From Combretum micranthum (taxonomy: Eukaryota; Streptophyta; Magnoliopsida; Myrtales; Combretaceae), in contig JAMXBD010001365.1 in NCBI GenBank assembly GCA_024138025.1, forward strand, positions 248,001 through 312,000: 64,000 nt of DNA. Direction: 5' to 3'. The notes beneath the pieces were generated by a model, which saw nothing but the letters and a program-made list of their open reading frames with translations, was not told the origin of the DNA and did no database searches. Below, piece after piece: positions 37,241 to 48,151 of the stretch. The position numbers and the translations under genes were made by a program. Numbering within the stretch: position 1 is the stretch's first letter; every line of letters starts with the position of its first letter.

Positions 37241-37253
37241 GTTGGTATCAGAG
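37241..37253 (+). other. Primer-binding site (initiator tRNA-Met type)
   Basis: GTTGGTATCAGAG directly after the 5' LTR end; the TGGTATCAGAGC form is standard for plant gypsy and copia elements. Confidence 0.8.
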
Positions 37254-37276
37254 TTGCGTTCATTCCTAGAGTAATG

Positions 37277-37546
37277 ATGCCACCTTGTAGACAACCAAAC
37301 CAGCGACATGTGGATGAGATGTATGATTATGATGATCTAGATCAGAGGATCGAGCAAAAAATCGATCAATGGTTGAGTGTTATGGTGGATCAGCTTACAA
37401 AGAGAATGGAAGCGTTTGTGCTAAATCAAATTAAAGGTAAGAACCTTAATCCTAAGCTGATGTTTGATGATGATTCCACTTCTGTTGATGGGGACTACTG
37501 TGATGGAGAACCTATCTTTGACACTTATGAGGATGATGAAGGGTGA
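37277..37546 (+). pseudogene. Gag N-terminal remnant of the nested LTR element
   Basis: The frame starts MMPPCRQPNQRHVDEMYD, followed by a helical segment (LDQRIEQKIDQWLSVMVD) typical of chromovirus gag N-termini. It then runs into acidic sequence (GDYCDGEPIFDTYEDDEG) and stops at 37546. The capsid core and zinc knuckle are absent, so the gene is internally deleted rather than merely mutated. Confidence 0.6.
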
Positions 37547-37974
37547 TGGAGGACTTATCTTTGAAACTGAGAATGATGAAGAAGAGATTTTCACAAAATA
37601 TGATGATGTGTTTAAGATTGAGGGAGATGGAAAACCTATTTTTGATGATGAGAATGAGGAAGAATTTTTGGAAAAAGATGAAATTTTTCAGTCTATTGTA
37701 GGCAATGAGGTTACTGAGGAGGTAACAATACATGAGTTTGCAACTATGGTTGTAAAGGAGTTCCAGGATGTGTTTTTTGAAGAGTTATCAGATAGGTTAC
37801 CCCCATTGAGAGACATTCAACACCAAATCCATCTTGAATTAAGTGCAACCCTTCCAAATCGTCCTCATCATTAAATGAGCCCTACAAAACATGAAGAGTT
37901 GAGAAGACAGGTTGAAGACTTACTACATAACATGGTTAAAATTCGAGATCGAATTTTGTCCAGCCTAGAGAGGA
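37540..37974 (+). pseudogene. Acidic repeats joined to an RT N-terminal fragment
   Basis: Acidic units of the form GDGxxIF-(D/E)-acidic follow one another (GDGGLIFETENDEEE, then GDGKPIFDDENEEEF, after a first unit in the previous frame). The frame then enters a pre-RT signature: EFQDVFFEELSDRLPPLRD, then LPNRPHH and a stop at 37872. In the same phase KHEELRRQVEDLL is the next conserved RT-start block. RT catalytic motifs, RNase H and integrase are all missing. This junction of gag linker and RT start is the scar of a large internal deletion. Confidence 0.6.
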
Positions 37975-38210
37975 TGATGCAACATAGGATGAAGAGACGG
38001 AAAATCCTATGCCACCGGCCTTTAGTTCTACACTGCCGGTATTGGAGCGATATACTTTACATGTCTTTTGGGTTTTTTAAATTCATAATTAATAATGCGG
38101 TCAATGCATTTAGAATATCATTTATTATTTTTAAAGAATAATTTTTAGTATATTTAGTAGGATTTTTAATAGGATTTAATGCCTTTTAATTGGATTTAAT
38201 GCCTTTTAAT

Positions 38211-38989
38211 TAAACATCACCACGGGGCGGTTCCGAACTGTGAACCGTCCCGAACCGTCTCCGGCGGTTCCGTACCTAGGAACCGCCCGTCGGGGATGGT
38301 TAGGAACTGGCAGGTCTTAGCGATTCGTCACGCGGAACCGGCGGTTCCATCGGTTCCGACCCTCCATTAAAAAAAAAAAAAAAAAACCAAAACACACACA
38401 GAGAATGGTTTTGGTGTTTTGTTTGGGGTTGGGGGGAAAAAGGAGGGGGAGGGGTAGAGGATCTAGGAGGAAGGAGCATAATCATATATGAGAAATGTGC
38501 TTTCTAAATTTTAGTGAAAACAAAACATAGACTAACTACAATCAGATGTCCGAAACACATGAACGTTCAATCTCAGTTCCAGCGTATGTCAGTTGGAGTG
38601 TGTGTGTGTCTTGGAAAAACAGGAGCTGCTGTACTTTTACGGTTTAGATAAAGACGAGGATTTGGCATAACTACACAGAGGGATGTTGTGACACAAATTT
38701 TTAGGGGGCCAAAATTTAGACGAGGAATTTTGTACCAAGAAAGCAAAAGTTAAATACTGAATAAGCACACATCACATAGTTTAGGTCTTTTCTATTTAAA
38801 AAAAAAAAAAAAGATAACTTGGTTCACGGTTCATGTGGAACCGGAACAGGAACCGTCAGAACCGGCGGTTCCATAGAACTGCGAACCGCCCCTGCTCTGG
38901 CGGTTCCGGTTTCGGTTCCACGAAATGTGGAACCGTGAACCGGCTGTTTTGGTTCTGGTTCGGAACCGACCCCAATGTGCCGATGTCTA
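38211..38989. mobile_element. hAT-like non-autonomous element, 779 bp, nested in the 3' LTR
   Basis: It is flanked by CTTTTAAT on both sides (38203-38210 and 38990-38997), an 8-bp hAT-type duplication. The 5' LTR of the same host element lacks it. Ends are TAAACATCACCAC and, reverse-complemented, TAGACATCGGCAC. Many CGGTTCC / GGAACCG units crowd both ends, a pattern known from hAT subterminal transposase-binding regions. The core is AT-rich and non-coding. Confidence 0.8.
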
Positions 38990-39357
38990 CTTTTAATAGG
39001 ATGTCAGTTTCATAGGATTTAATATCTTTAATAGGATATCAGTTTTAGTTTTTACTTTTAAATGCTATTTAATATTATTTAATAGGTTTTAGTCTTTTTT
39101 CAGTTATGGTAACTTTCTAGCTTGCTTATATATATGTAAGCCCTATGGCATATGAGAGACAGATTGTTGATTGAATGAAATTTCTTTGAGAGTGTTCTCT
39201 CTATTCCAAAACTCGTTATCTTTATGTAGATTTCGATTTTTGATGCCAGATGTTTAGGTATTCTCAGAATCAATAGATATTTGAAGATCACAAACCGGGT
39301 ATTCGTGCTTGAATCAACGCCTTGCGATAAACCCTGTCGTACCTCCACTACGTCACT

Positions 39358-39380
39358 TATATATATATATATATATATAT
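39358..39380. repeat. (AT)n microsatellite at an insertion site
   Basis: AT run that overlaps the right CTTAT duplication of the nested LTR element. LTR B has a shorter TATATATA at the same place. Confidence 0.85.
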
Positions 39381-40539
39381 ACTGGTGTTGGGTACACCTT
39401 ATATATCTTCTGTACCGTACTCATACCACTTTGAAACTATTGGAATCATCTTTGTGTACAACTTTACTCAGTACAACACTACACACAGATTATTAGCACG
39501 CCGTCCTAGTAACATCGGTACTCCCCAATTACTAGACCCAACCAAACACAAGTAACAACCAATTTAAACCCGAATAGCATTAAGTTCATTTATGGTTTAT
39601 AAGCCTACTTTTACAAATAGCAATCAAGGTAAGGATGGACTTGAAATACGTTTGAAACAAATAATTTAGCTTCACCAGAAATACCTTATCACAAGAAAAC
39701 GCTAACTCAAAACTTGATTTAATAAGAAAACATATTTCTAAGGTTATCTGGCCTCCTAAACTATCAAGAACAACTATTCTAGGTCTAGATATGCCTTACC
39801 ACTTGGATTTATGAGAACTAGATAAAAAACTAAGGATTAAGATGTTTAGAACGATCAAAAGAAGGTTTAAAAAAATGGTAGGTGATGCCTGTGATATAGG
39901 GTGTGATAGCCTCTAAAAGGAAAGAAAGCACGATACATTCACGTCACACCTATTATGGGGGGCATGATCTCCATCACGATCGTGATGGGGGTGGCGACAG
40001 CCATCACAGCCTTTATTACGGCCATGATTGGCTAGGATTTGCCACACCAAGGAGATCATCACCCATGTCACGGCCCTAACTCCTGTACGTACCTTTGTTT
40101 GATCCAAAACGTTAAAACTCCAAAAGAAAACCTTTTTCTTGATCTTAAACCATGTAAACTCCAAAAAGAAAACATCCTTTCACATATAAAGCATTGTACA
40201 AGCATGATACCTAAATTTCCCTTTTCTTTTGAAATCAACAACCAACAAGTTGACTTATGGTTTTCAATATCTTACCAAAAACACAAAAACCTTCAATACA
40301 ATGACTCAAATTTAGAAATGACAACTCCTTCAGTTCAACAACCGATCAAAAAGATGAAAACTTACCTATTTATTAGCCCATGGGTTCTTTATAGCAAGAT
40401 ACTATCTTAGGAGAGTTCTAGGGTTTGGCTTCTTATGATACTGTGCAAAGAGAGAGATACGTTTCTTTGAGGTGAGGGTCAACAACACTTATTTTATTAA
40501 GAAAAACTTATTTGCCCTCATAATTAATAGCGTATGACA

Positions 40540-42560
40540 TCTTTGCTCTTCATTATGATTTATTGTTTTTATATTGTATTTCTTTCCTCCTAAAACACAC
40601 TTTCATCGTTGAAAGTTACCTAGAACATTGAAAAGCTTGGGATACTTTATCCTCATCTCTCCTAACTCCCAAGTAGCTTCTTACATAGGTTGATTCATCC
40701 ATTACACTTTCATATAATTGATCACATGCCTTCTTAAAATTTGCTCTTTAGCATTAACAACCTTTATTGGCTTTTCAAACTATGATGAGATTTAGTTGTA
40801 CCCCTATTTGCTTAAAGATTTGAAAGGGTCTCATATATCTGGGTTTAACTTGTTACTCAAACCAAACTGACAACACCTTTAGCTAGTGAAATTTTGAGTA
40901 AACATATTCTGCTACTTGAAACTCCAAAGGTATCCTCTTCTTGTCTGCATAACTTTTCTAATAGCTTTGAGTAGTTTACATTTTCTGCCTGATTGTTTTG
41001 ACCTTATCAATAGCATCATATACTAGCTCTAGTTCATTATCTGTCTATCACCTACTTCATCCCAATGAATCGATGATCTATACTTTCTACCATATAAGAC
41101 TTCATAAGGTGACATCCCAAGCAATGCCTGATAGCTATTGTTATAAGCGAACTCCACCAAAGATAAGTGCTCATCTAAGCTATCCCTAAAATCTAATACA
41201 TATGCCATCAACATGTCTTCCAGGATTTGGATGGTCCGTTTAGATTGCACATCTGTCTGAAGATGAAAGGCAGTACCAAAAACCACTTTAATGCCTAAGG
41301 CTTCGTGCAAACTCTTTCAAAATCTCAGCAAACCTAGTATCTCTATCTGATACTATAGTCACTGGTATTATGTGTAACCTTACTGTCTCTTTAATGTACA
41401 ACTTTTCCAAATGCTCTAAAGTATACCCGGTTTTAATGGGTATAAAGTGGGCTACCTTGGTAAGCCTATCTACAATCGCCCATATTGAGTCAAACCTTTC
41501 CCTTGTTCTAGGTAGAGCCAAAACAAAATACATAGTTACGTGCTCTTACTTCCACTAAACTATAGGTAGAGGCTTTAATTCAACTGCTGGACTCCTATGC
41601 TCAATATTGATCAACTGGCACGTATAACACTTAGATACATATTTTGTTATATCTATCTTCATGTTAATCCACCAATATATCTTCTTTAAAACATGGTAAG
41701 GGGTGCAAATGAGCCAAGCTTTTATCGGCTCTGGCTCGGCTCGTATATTTTTAATGAGCTCGAGCTAAGCCACGCTTTTAACGAGCCTAGAATATGCAGG
41801 CTCGGGCTCAAGCACATTAAGCTTTTTTAAGCCTAAGCTCGGCTTATTAGGCCGGTTTAGCTAAACAAGCTTAAGATCGGTTCATTTAGCATATATAATT
41901 ATTTTTTAATTATATTTATAATATTATATTAATAATAAAATATTAATATTATATATATTAAATGAGTCCTCAACGAGCTTAATTTGTGAGCCTGCTAACA
42001 AGCTTAGCTCGTGAGCCCTTAACAAGCTTCTTCATGAGCTCAATGACAAACTCAAGCTAGGCTCGGCTTGTTTAGCTAAACAAGCCTAAGTTAGAGCTCG
42101 AACTCGGCTCATTTAGCTAAACAAGCTGAGCTAAGCCAAGCTTGAGAAGCTTGCGAGTAGCTCGGTTTGTTTGTAGCCCTAATCATGGTACATCTTATTA
42201 CCTCTTGGATAGATAGAATAACCCAAGGTATGTGTCTCTTTTAGTAACTCCTTCTTGAGCTCTCCCTGTTCTTATACACATAACCTCCCTTTATATCTCA
42301 TGGCACCTTTGCTATCTATGTGAAATTCGACTGCTCTACCCACTTCCATTCTTTTATTTACCTCATGTATACTTGGATCATCCACTTGTACTATTTTGAT
42401 TCTTACTATAATACTAGGTTGAATTTGCAAGTTGACCAGTCTTGCTCCTGCTCGTCTGGTCACTGTTTCTAATTCCAACTTTCTCATATCATCTATTAGA
42501 CAACGTTCACAAGTAATCAAAGCTACTAAATTCTCATTTTGCTTCCTACTCAAAGCATAT
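40540..42560 (-). pseudogene. Integrase region of the Tekay-like element, interrupted by a MITE
   Basis: Integrase inserts the DNA copy into the genome. On the minus strand the zinc-binding end (CYTCQ), then SIWAIVDRLTKVAHFIP and IVSDRDTRF (two catalytic Asp), then TIQILEDML (catalytic Glu) and LVEFAYNNSYQALLGMSPYE are visible in order. The next block, YEVLYGRKYRSS, is typical of Tekay/Del-like elements. Several frame changes occur, one between RFAEILKEFARSL and the following GTAFHLQTDVQS block, which also shows that the gene is dead. A hAT-like MITE sits inside at 41.70-42.18 kb. No clear chromodomain was found in 40.54-41.0 kb. Confidence 0.75.
41700..42182. mobile_element. hAT-like MITE in the integrase/RNase H linker
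   Basis: The left end AGGGGTGCAAATGAGCC and the right end (reverse-complemented TTAGGGCTACAAACAAACC) form inverted repeats. The flanks ACATGGTA and TCATGGTA (7 of 8) give an 8-bp target duplication. GAGC/GCTC-rich subterminal sequence surrounds an AT-rich core. This is the common plant pattern starting (T)AGGGGTGCAAA. The left boundary is accurate to about 2 bases. Confidence 0.75.
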
Positions 42561-43100
42561 GCTACTACATTTGCCTTCCCAGGCTAGTACTGAATATCTA
42601 CATCATAATCCTTTATTAACTCCAACCATCTCTCTTGTCTCATATTAAACTCCCTCTGGGTAAATATATATTTCAAACTTTTGTGGTCAGTGTATACTTT
42701 GCATTTCTATCCATACAACTAGTGTCTCCACAGCTTCAAGACATGCACCACTGTTGTTAGTTCTATGTCATGTGTAGGATAATTCTTTTCATAAGGCTTC
42801 AGCTGTGTAGAAGCATATGCTATCACCTTGCCTCCCTACATTAAGACACAACCTAACCATTGTGTGGATGCATCACTATAGATGGTATACTCCTTACCAC
42901 TCACTAGTAATGCTAGAACTAGTGCAGTTACTAGCTTTTCCTTCAACTACTAGAAGCTGGTTTTTGCAGTCTTCATCCCATTCATACTTTACCCCTTTCT
43001 ATGTTAGTCTGGTTAAAGGACTTGAAACATTAGAAAAATCCTTTACAAACCTCCTATAATATCCTACCATTCATAGAAAACTTCTAATTTCTAATACACT
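42561..43100 (-). pseudogene. RNase H region of the Tekay-like element
   Basis: The minus strand reads [19 protein letters not shown] (the gypsy RNase H block around the catalytic Glu), then [18 protein letters not shown] with the TDHKSL motif, then [13 protein letters not shown]. It is broken by stops, for example within [11 protein letters not shown]. RNase H would remove the RNA template during reverse transcription. Confidence 0.7.
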
Positions 43101-43800
43101 CTTAGGAATTGGTCATTCTACCACTACCTTTACTTTCTTAGGATCCATTACAATCCCATTTCCATCGATGATATGCCCTAAGAAAGAAACTTGCTCTAAC
43201 CAGACCTCACACTTCATGAACTTAGCATACAACTTTTCATCCTGTAATCGGCTCAGAACTAATCTCAGATGCTTTTCATGTTCTTCCTTAGATTTAGAAT
43301 ACACTAGAGCATCATTTATAACGACCCCTACAAACAAAACAAGATAATCTCTGAAGACTCTGCTCATAAGGTCCATAAAGATGGTTGGTGCATTTGTAAG
43401 GCCAAATGGCATAACTACAAACTCGTAATGCCTATATCTAGTCTTGAAGGTTATCTCTTGTATGTCATTTGCTTTAATCCACAGTTGGTATTACCCCGAT
43501 CTAAGATCAATCTTTAAGAACACTTTTGCTCCTGCCAATTGATCAAAAAGATCATCTATCCTTGGTAGAGGGTATATACTCTTGATAGTCACTTGGTTTG
43601 GCTCTTTGTAATCTACACACAACCTCATGCTGCCATCCTTTTTTCTTAACAAACAAAATTGGAGCTCCTCAAGGCGACACACTAAGTCTAATAAACTTCT
43701 TCTTAAGCAAATCTTCTAATTGAACCTTTAGCTTTACAAGTTCTATTGGTGCCATGTGGTACGGTGTTTTGGATATGGGTGCAGTACCTAACACCAAATC
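43101..43800 (-). pseudogene. Reverse transcriptase region of the Tekay-like element
   Basis: The minus-strand order is conserved: [54 protein letters not shown], the catalytic box and FLGHIIDGNGI. The catalytic box reads VVINDALVYS, where gypsy elements normally have an I/V-D-D-I-L-V-Y-S box. The first Asp of the pair is replaced by Asn, which would abolish polymerase activity. At least three stops or frameshifts break the frame. Confidence 0.8.
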
Positions 43801-44064
43801 AATACATAATTCTATCTCTCTTTTTGGTGGTAACCCCAGCAAATCTTCTAGAAATATGTTAGGGTATTCACATGCTGTTGGTATCTAAGCAAAGTCTTCC
43901 TCTGGTTTTACTTCTATGGATGCTATAAATAAGGTAAATCTATCCCATAACTCATAAATAGGTAGAGTTGGAGGTTCTTACACTTCAAGTTTATGTACAA
44001 ACTGGTCCCCATTTGGTAGCTTAAACTCTACTACTAGGTTGTGACAATCAATCACAACATGATG

Positions 44065-44435
44065 CTAAACTAACCAATCTACTCCCATGATTGCATCAAA
44101 GTCTATCATGTCCAACACTATTAGGTCTGCAAGTAGATGTCTACCCTCTATTTCTATATCCACATTGCTATAAACCTTGTTTAGCATGGTTCCACTCCTC
44201 AAATGTATGTTTACAAACAAACATTCAGTCGTATTCTCAACACACAAATCACATATAAACACAAATGATTTAGTAATGCATAAGAAGCTTACACCAGTAT
44301 CGACAAGCACATATGTAGTACGTAGGAGTATAAAGAGCATACCTGTAATAGTGTCCACACTAGATGTTTCTTGATACTGGAGGGTATAAACTTTAGATGG
44401 TGTTATTTGTCCTTGACTGCTACATTGAGGTCGGT
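44065..44435 (-). pseudogene. Protease region of the Tekay-like element
   Basis: The minus strand reads YVLVDTGVSFLCI, an aspartic-protease D-T-G active site, and LIVLDMIDFDAIMGVDWL, the conserved block near the end of gypsy protease. Upstream, QGQITPSKVYTL is the usual linker after gag. The region is cut off at 44435 by the insertion of another LTR element; gag resumes on the other side at about 48.16 kb. Confidence 0.75.
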
Positions 44436-45280
44436 TGATGGGAATCAGACTACCTCAGTTCCAGGACCTATCTGCCAAGCACGAGCAGAGTATTGCAGAA
44501 CCTAGTAGTTAGGATTTCATCAGAAAATATGGAACCGGGTGAAGCACAAATGTGAGTTCTTATGTCATACATGGAGGAGACCTTCAGTTCAACACTATGC
44601 AACTATCGATGCAACAACGAAGCTCAGTAAAGGAAGCAGTTGGAGAAGACAAAGTGGATTGCATGAAAGTCACCCCTAATCTGGCGGCCTAGAATTCCAT
44701 GCTGGGAGCCTTGAGAGTCACACCCGTGGCTTAGATCCGGCATACAACATTAGACAAATGGCAGCTTTTTCATGGTAAGCTGGCAGCTTGCATTTTAGGC
44801 CGGCAACCTATCTTGCCAGCTTAGGATTTTTAGATGTTTTTATTTAATAGTTTTCCTTATTTCATTTGTTAAGGTTTAGGACTATTATAAATACCCCTCT
44901 TGTATTGAGACTCAATAGCTTTTGGATATTGGACATTGTCATTGGAGATTTCTCTCTATTTACTCTTATCAATCCCTTGTGTGATTGTGGTGAGTTATCA
45001 TTCTTATCAATTCTTAACTGAATTGTGGTGAACCAACTATTTTTATCAATCCTTGCGATTGTGGCGAACAAACCATTATCTCTATTTCGTGAGTCATATC
45101 GATCTGGGTTAGGGTATTTTGAGTTGATTTTTGGTGCATCATATCCATTGCCAACGTCGATCATATCTTTTATTTTCTTTTCATACAAATTACAAAACCC
45201 CAAAAATATCACCTTTTATTACATAAGAACAATTCCCTAATTGAGATCTTTGTCTCTAATGAATTAGGCACATCATATTT

Positions 45281-45293
45281 TTGGTATCAGAGC
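45281..45293 (+). other. Primer-binding site (initiator tRNA-Met type)
   Basis: TTGGTATCAGAGC, five bases after the 5' LTR end. Confidence 0.85.
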
Positions 45294-45470
45294 ATCGATT
45301 GCGACAACGGAATGATTGGTAAGTGAAAAAGTTTTCATCTTTACTATTGTTTTGTGTTATTTCAAGGAATTGTGAGTTGTTGGGGGTATCATTATTGGTT
45401 TGTGCTAAGTTTGAGAAAATTAAGGTTTTTGTTATATTTGTGCTATTATGATTTGGGAAGAAAGTGAATT

Positions 45471-46660
45471 ATGTCACATGAGAGTGTGAATGTTGTTAGT
45501 GGGAATGATGATAATAGTCAAATTGGTGTGGGTAAAATTCATCGCACTGCAGGTGATAGGAGATCCGTAGAAGACCAACTACAAGAATTACATACTATGA
45601 TGGCTAATCTTGCCACACAAGTGGGACGGCTAGCATAGGATAACCAACAGTGGTTAATCCATAGGCACCACCACCAATTGTTAACCAACAGGCAGTACCT
45701 CTAGTTATTGTTGAAGGAGTTAGAATGGAAGGAGTAAGAGGAGATCATAGAGGAAGACAATATTGGGGTGATGACCATGCCTATTGTGAAGGAAGAGGTG
45801 ACAATTATGAGGATGGTTATTACAACTGTGAGTTCTGACCACTAAAGGGCTTAGAGAATGTGGACTTACAAATGCCTTTGTTTACAGGTGGTAGTTTGCC
45901 TGATAAGTACCTTGATTGGGAAGACAAGGTAGAAGGCTGATTTGAATGTTATGACATTGAAGATCATATGAGAGCTCGACTTGTTGCCGTTGAATTCACA
46001 GGTTACGTTGCCGTTGAATTCACAGGTTATGCTGCCTTATGGTGGAAGAATGTCTTTGCCACACGAAAAATGGATGGAGATGCTGAGATTAGAATATGGC
46101 AGGTATGAAATGGATTTTAAGGAGGAGATTTGTACCAGAGCATTAGAGGCATAAGTTGTTCATGCATATGCAAACATTGAGGCAGGGAGGTAAGACTGTA
46201 GACAAATATGTCCAAGAGTTTGAGACCCTAATGATTCACTATGGAGCTACTGAGCCTCTTTGAGCGGACTATGGCGAGATTTGTGATGGTTTTAAAATAT
46301 GAGATCTCCTGTATTATTGAATTTCAGAGGTATGAGACACTTGATGAAGCCATTCAAATGGCCCTCAAAGTTGAGTGATAGAGGCGTAGTGGTACTTATA
46401 GAACATCTCATAGGTATTCTCCTAAAACACCTGAAAGTTATTTTAATTCTCTAGTATCAAATGGAATGGAGTATGTCAAAATGTTGATGATGATTATAAG
46501 TCTAGGAAGGAAGTGCCAATTGATAGGCGAGTAGAGAAATCTACTTATGATTCTGGTAAAGCTATAGTGACCATTGAGTTTAAGAAAGATGTTGCTAGTG
46601 GTTTTAGGAAAAATGTCAAGGTTATGGGCACATTGTTTCTTAGTGCCCTAACAAAAGAGT
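45471..46660 (+). pseudogene. Gag of the nested gag-protease element
   Basis: ATG at 45471 opens MSHESVNVVSGNDDN; further on HTMMANLATQVGRL is an amphipathic segment. The capsid domain shows GLENVDLQMPLFTGG, then LDWEDKVEG and ALWWKNVFATRK, and later EFQRYETLDEAIQMALKVE. A partial zinc knuckle (KCQGYGHIVS-stop-CPNKR) lies at 46614-46645. A 24-bp tandem duplication near 45983-46030 repeats VAVEFTGY in frame. Several stops occur (for example at the expected Trp or Gln codons), so the gene is dead. Confidence 0.7.
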
Positions 46661-46899
46661 GATGACCATCACTAACGGGGGATTAGTTGAAGAGGATCAT
46701 GGTGATAATGAGCTAGGTTCTGATAAGTTGCAAGCTGTTGTAAATTCTTATTATGAGGATAAGGAGGCCCATATATTTGAAAACCCAAGGAAGGAGAAGT
46801 TTTACGAGTTTGGTGCTTAGACATGATTCATCTTCTCTATCTTTAGTTGGCCAAGAATATAGAGAAAATCTTTTCTATCTTGGATGAAAAATTCAAGGA

Positions 46900-47300
46900 T
46901 AGTTATGTATGCCCCTTATTGATAGTGGGAGTTGCACCAATGTGGCAGCTGCATCTATGGTTGAGAAGTTGCAAATTCCTACAGTATCACATCCCAGTCA
47001 TTATAGACTTCAGTGGCTGAATGACCAAGGCAATCTCTTTGTTGATTCTCAGGTAAGATGCTAATCTCTGTTGGAGATAAGTATCAAGATGAGGTGACTT
47101 GTGACGTACTACCTATGAGTGCTTCTCATTTACTTCTTGGAAGGCCCTGGCTATTTGATAACCAAGTTATCCATGATGGATACTCGAGTAGCTATACGTT
47201 TTAGAGGGGTGGTAAGGGTATTGTTTTACATCCTATGAAGCCTGAAGATATTAAAATTGCTCAAGATCATATGCATACCATATAAGAGAAAAGAACTTTA
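46900..47300 (+). pseudogene. Protease remnant of the nested gag-protease element
   Basis: LLIDSGSCTNVAAASMVEKL carries the D-S-G active site, followed by HYRLQWLNDQGN. Further on, SHLLLGRPWLFDNQVIHDGY-like sequence continues in a shifted frame. In autonomous relatives RT follows here. In this copy the sequence instead goes straight to the DLRANLQQAQ-like C-terminal tail and the 3' LTR, which marks the deletion. Confidence 0.65.
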
Positions 47301-48151
47301 CTTGCGAAGAGGATGCATATGGGGAGAGGAGTTAGAAAGAGAGGAGAGTTTCAACACTTGAATGGAGTAAGCAATGGTGAGGCTAATATTGTGTTACATT
47401 TTTTTAACTCTTCCTTATAGCTTCAAGATTTGAGGGCAAATCTTCAACAAGCCCAGAAGATGATAAGCATTAGATCACCAAGTTGCATTCATCTATTCCG
47501 ATTCCAAGTTTAATTTGAAGAATGCTTGCATTCAGACAAAGGAAGCATAAGAAGTATTGAAGGATCTCATGTAAGAGATGAAGCCGGCCATAAACCGCCA
47601 GTGTAGTTGAGTTACATCACCAACCTTTGGCTAGCTTTGAGATGTGCAAGATTCAAATAATTTTTAGGCCACCTGTAAGCCGCTAGTAGGCCACTAGCTT
47701 ATATTTCTCCTCTTCTTTAGTTTTATTTTATTGACTTTTAGACTTTTTTAGTTTTACGTTATGTATATAGACCTTGGTTCTTTTGTAAAAACAGTTTTAG
47801 ATATTTGACAAATGTATATGAGAGTTTTCTCATTACTTCTCTTATCAATCACTTATTTGATTGTGGCAAGATCCAGTTCTTATCGATCCTTGTAATCGTG
47901 GCGAACATCCCGTTCTTATCAATCCATTTATAGATTATGGCGAACAAACCACTTTGTCTTGTTTGTGAGTAATATCAAATGAGAGTGAGCATATTTTGAG
48001 TTGATTTGGTGTGTCATATTCGATATCAACATCGATCATTCCTTTTATTTTCATTGTATCCAATATTAAAAACCCATAAAAATATCATCTTTATCAAATA
48101 TGATCGAACCCTTAATTCGAGATCACCATATCTAGTGTTCTAGGCACATCA

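Larger units (their letters stand above)
36676..39355 (+). mobile_element. Small non-autonomous LTR retrotransposon nested in LTR A
   Basis: Two LTRs (36676-37240; 37975-39355, the latter enlarged by a hAT-like insertion) start TGATG(T/C)A and end in CGTTA or CGTCA. Perfect CTTAT duplications flank the element (36671-36675 and 39356-39360), and the undisturbed site is visible in LTR B near 50190. After the 5' LTR, GTTGGTATCAGAG is a tRNA-Met-type primer site (37241-37253). An AGAGAGGA purine run precedes the 3' LTR. The internal region is only 734 bp, holding a gag N-terminus and an RT N-terminal piece. It must have moved with enzymes from another element. Confidence 0.9.
36027..40539 (-). 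repeat. LTR A (3' LTR) of the Tekay-like element, split by an insertion
   Basis: 36027-36675 and 39361-40539 together match LTR B end to end (TGTAATGCC...GACA against TGTAACGCC...GGCA). The sequence between them is a younger LTR element. At 39971-39988 the LTR holds an 18-bp perfect palindrome, CCATCACGATCGTGATGG. Near 36435 the minus strand has a T-rich tract, CAG and an acidic frame (GSGEEPIMLDLL). Confidence 0.85.
44436..48151 (+). mobile_element. Gag-protease-only Ty3/gypsy element nested in the Tekay-like gag/protease junction
   Basis: The 5' LTR (44436-45275) and 3' LTR (about 47461-48151) both begin TGAT and end GGCACATCA. TTGGTATCAGAGC follows the 5' LTR, a tRNA-Met-type primer site at 45281-45293. 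Inside are gag and protease remnants in the plus direction but no RT, RNase H or integrase, so the element is non-autonomous by deletion. It splits the host element exactly between its zinc knuckle (48196-48237) and its protease (44435). The expected 5-bp flanks, TCGGT and TTGGC, agree at three of five positions, consistent with an old insertion. The two LTRs are visibly diverged. Confidence 0.75.
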
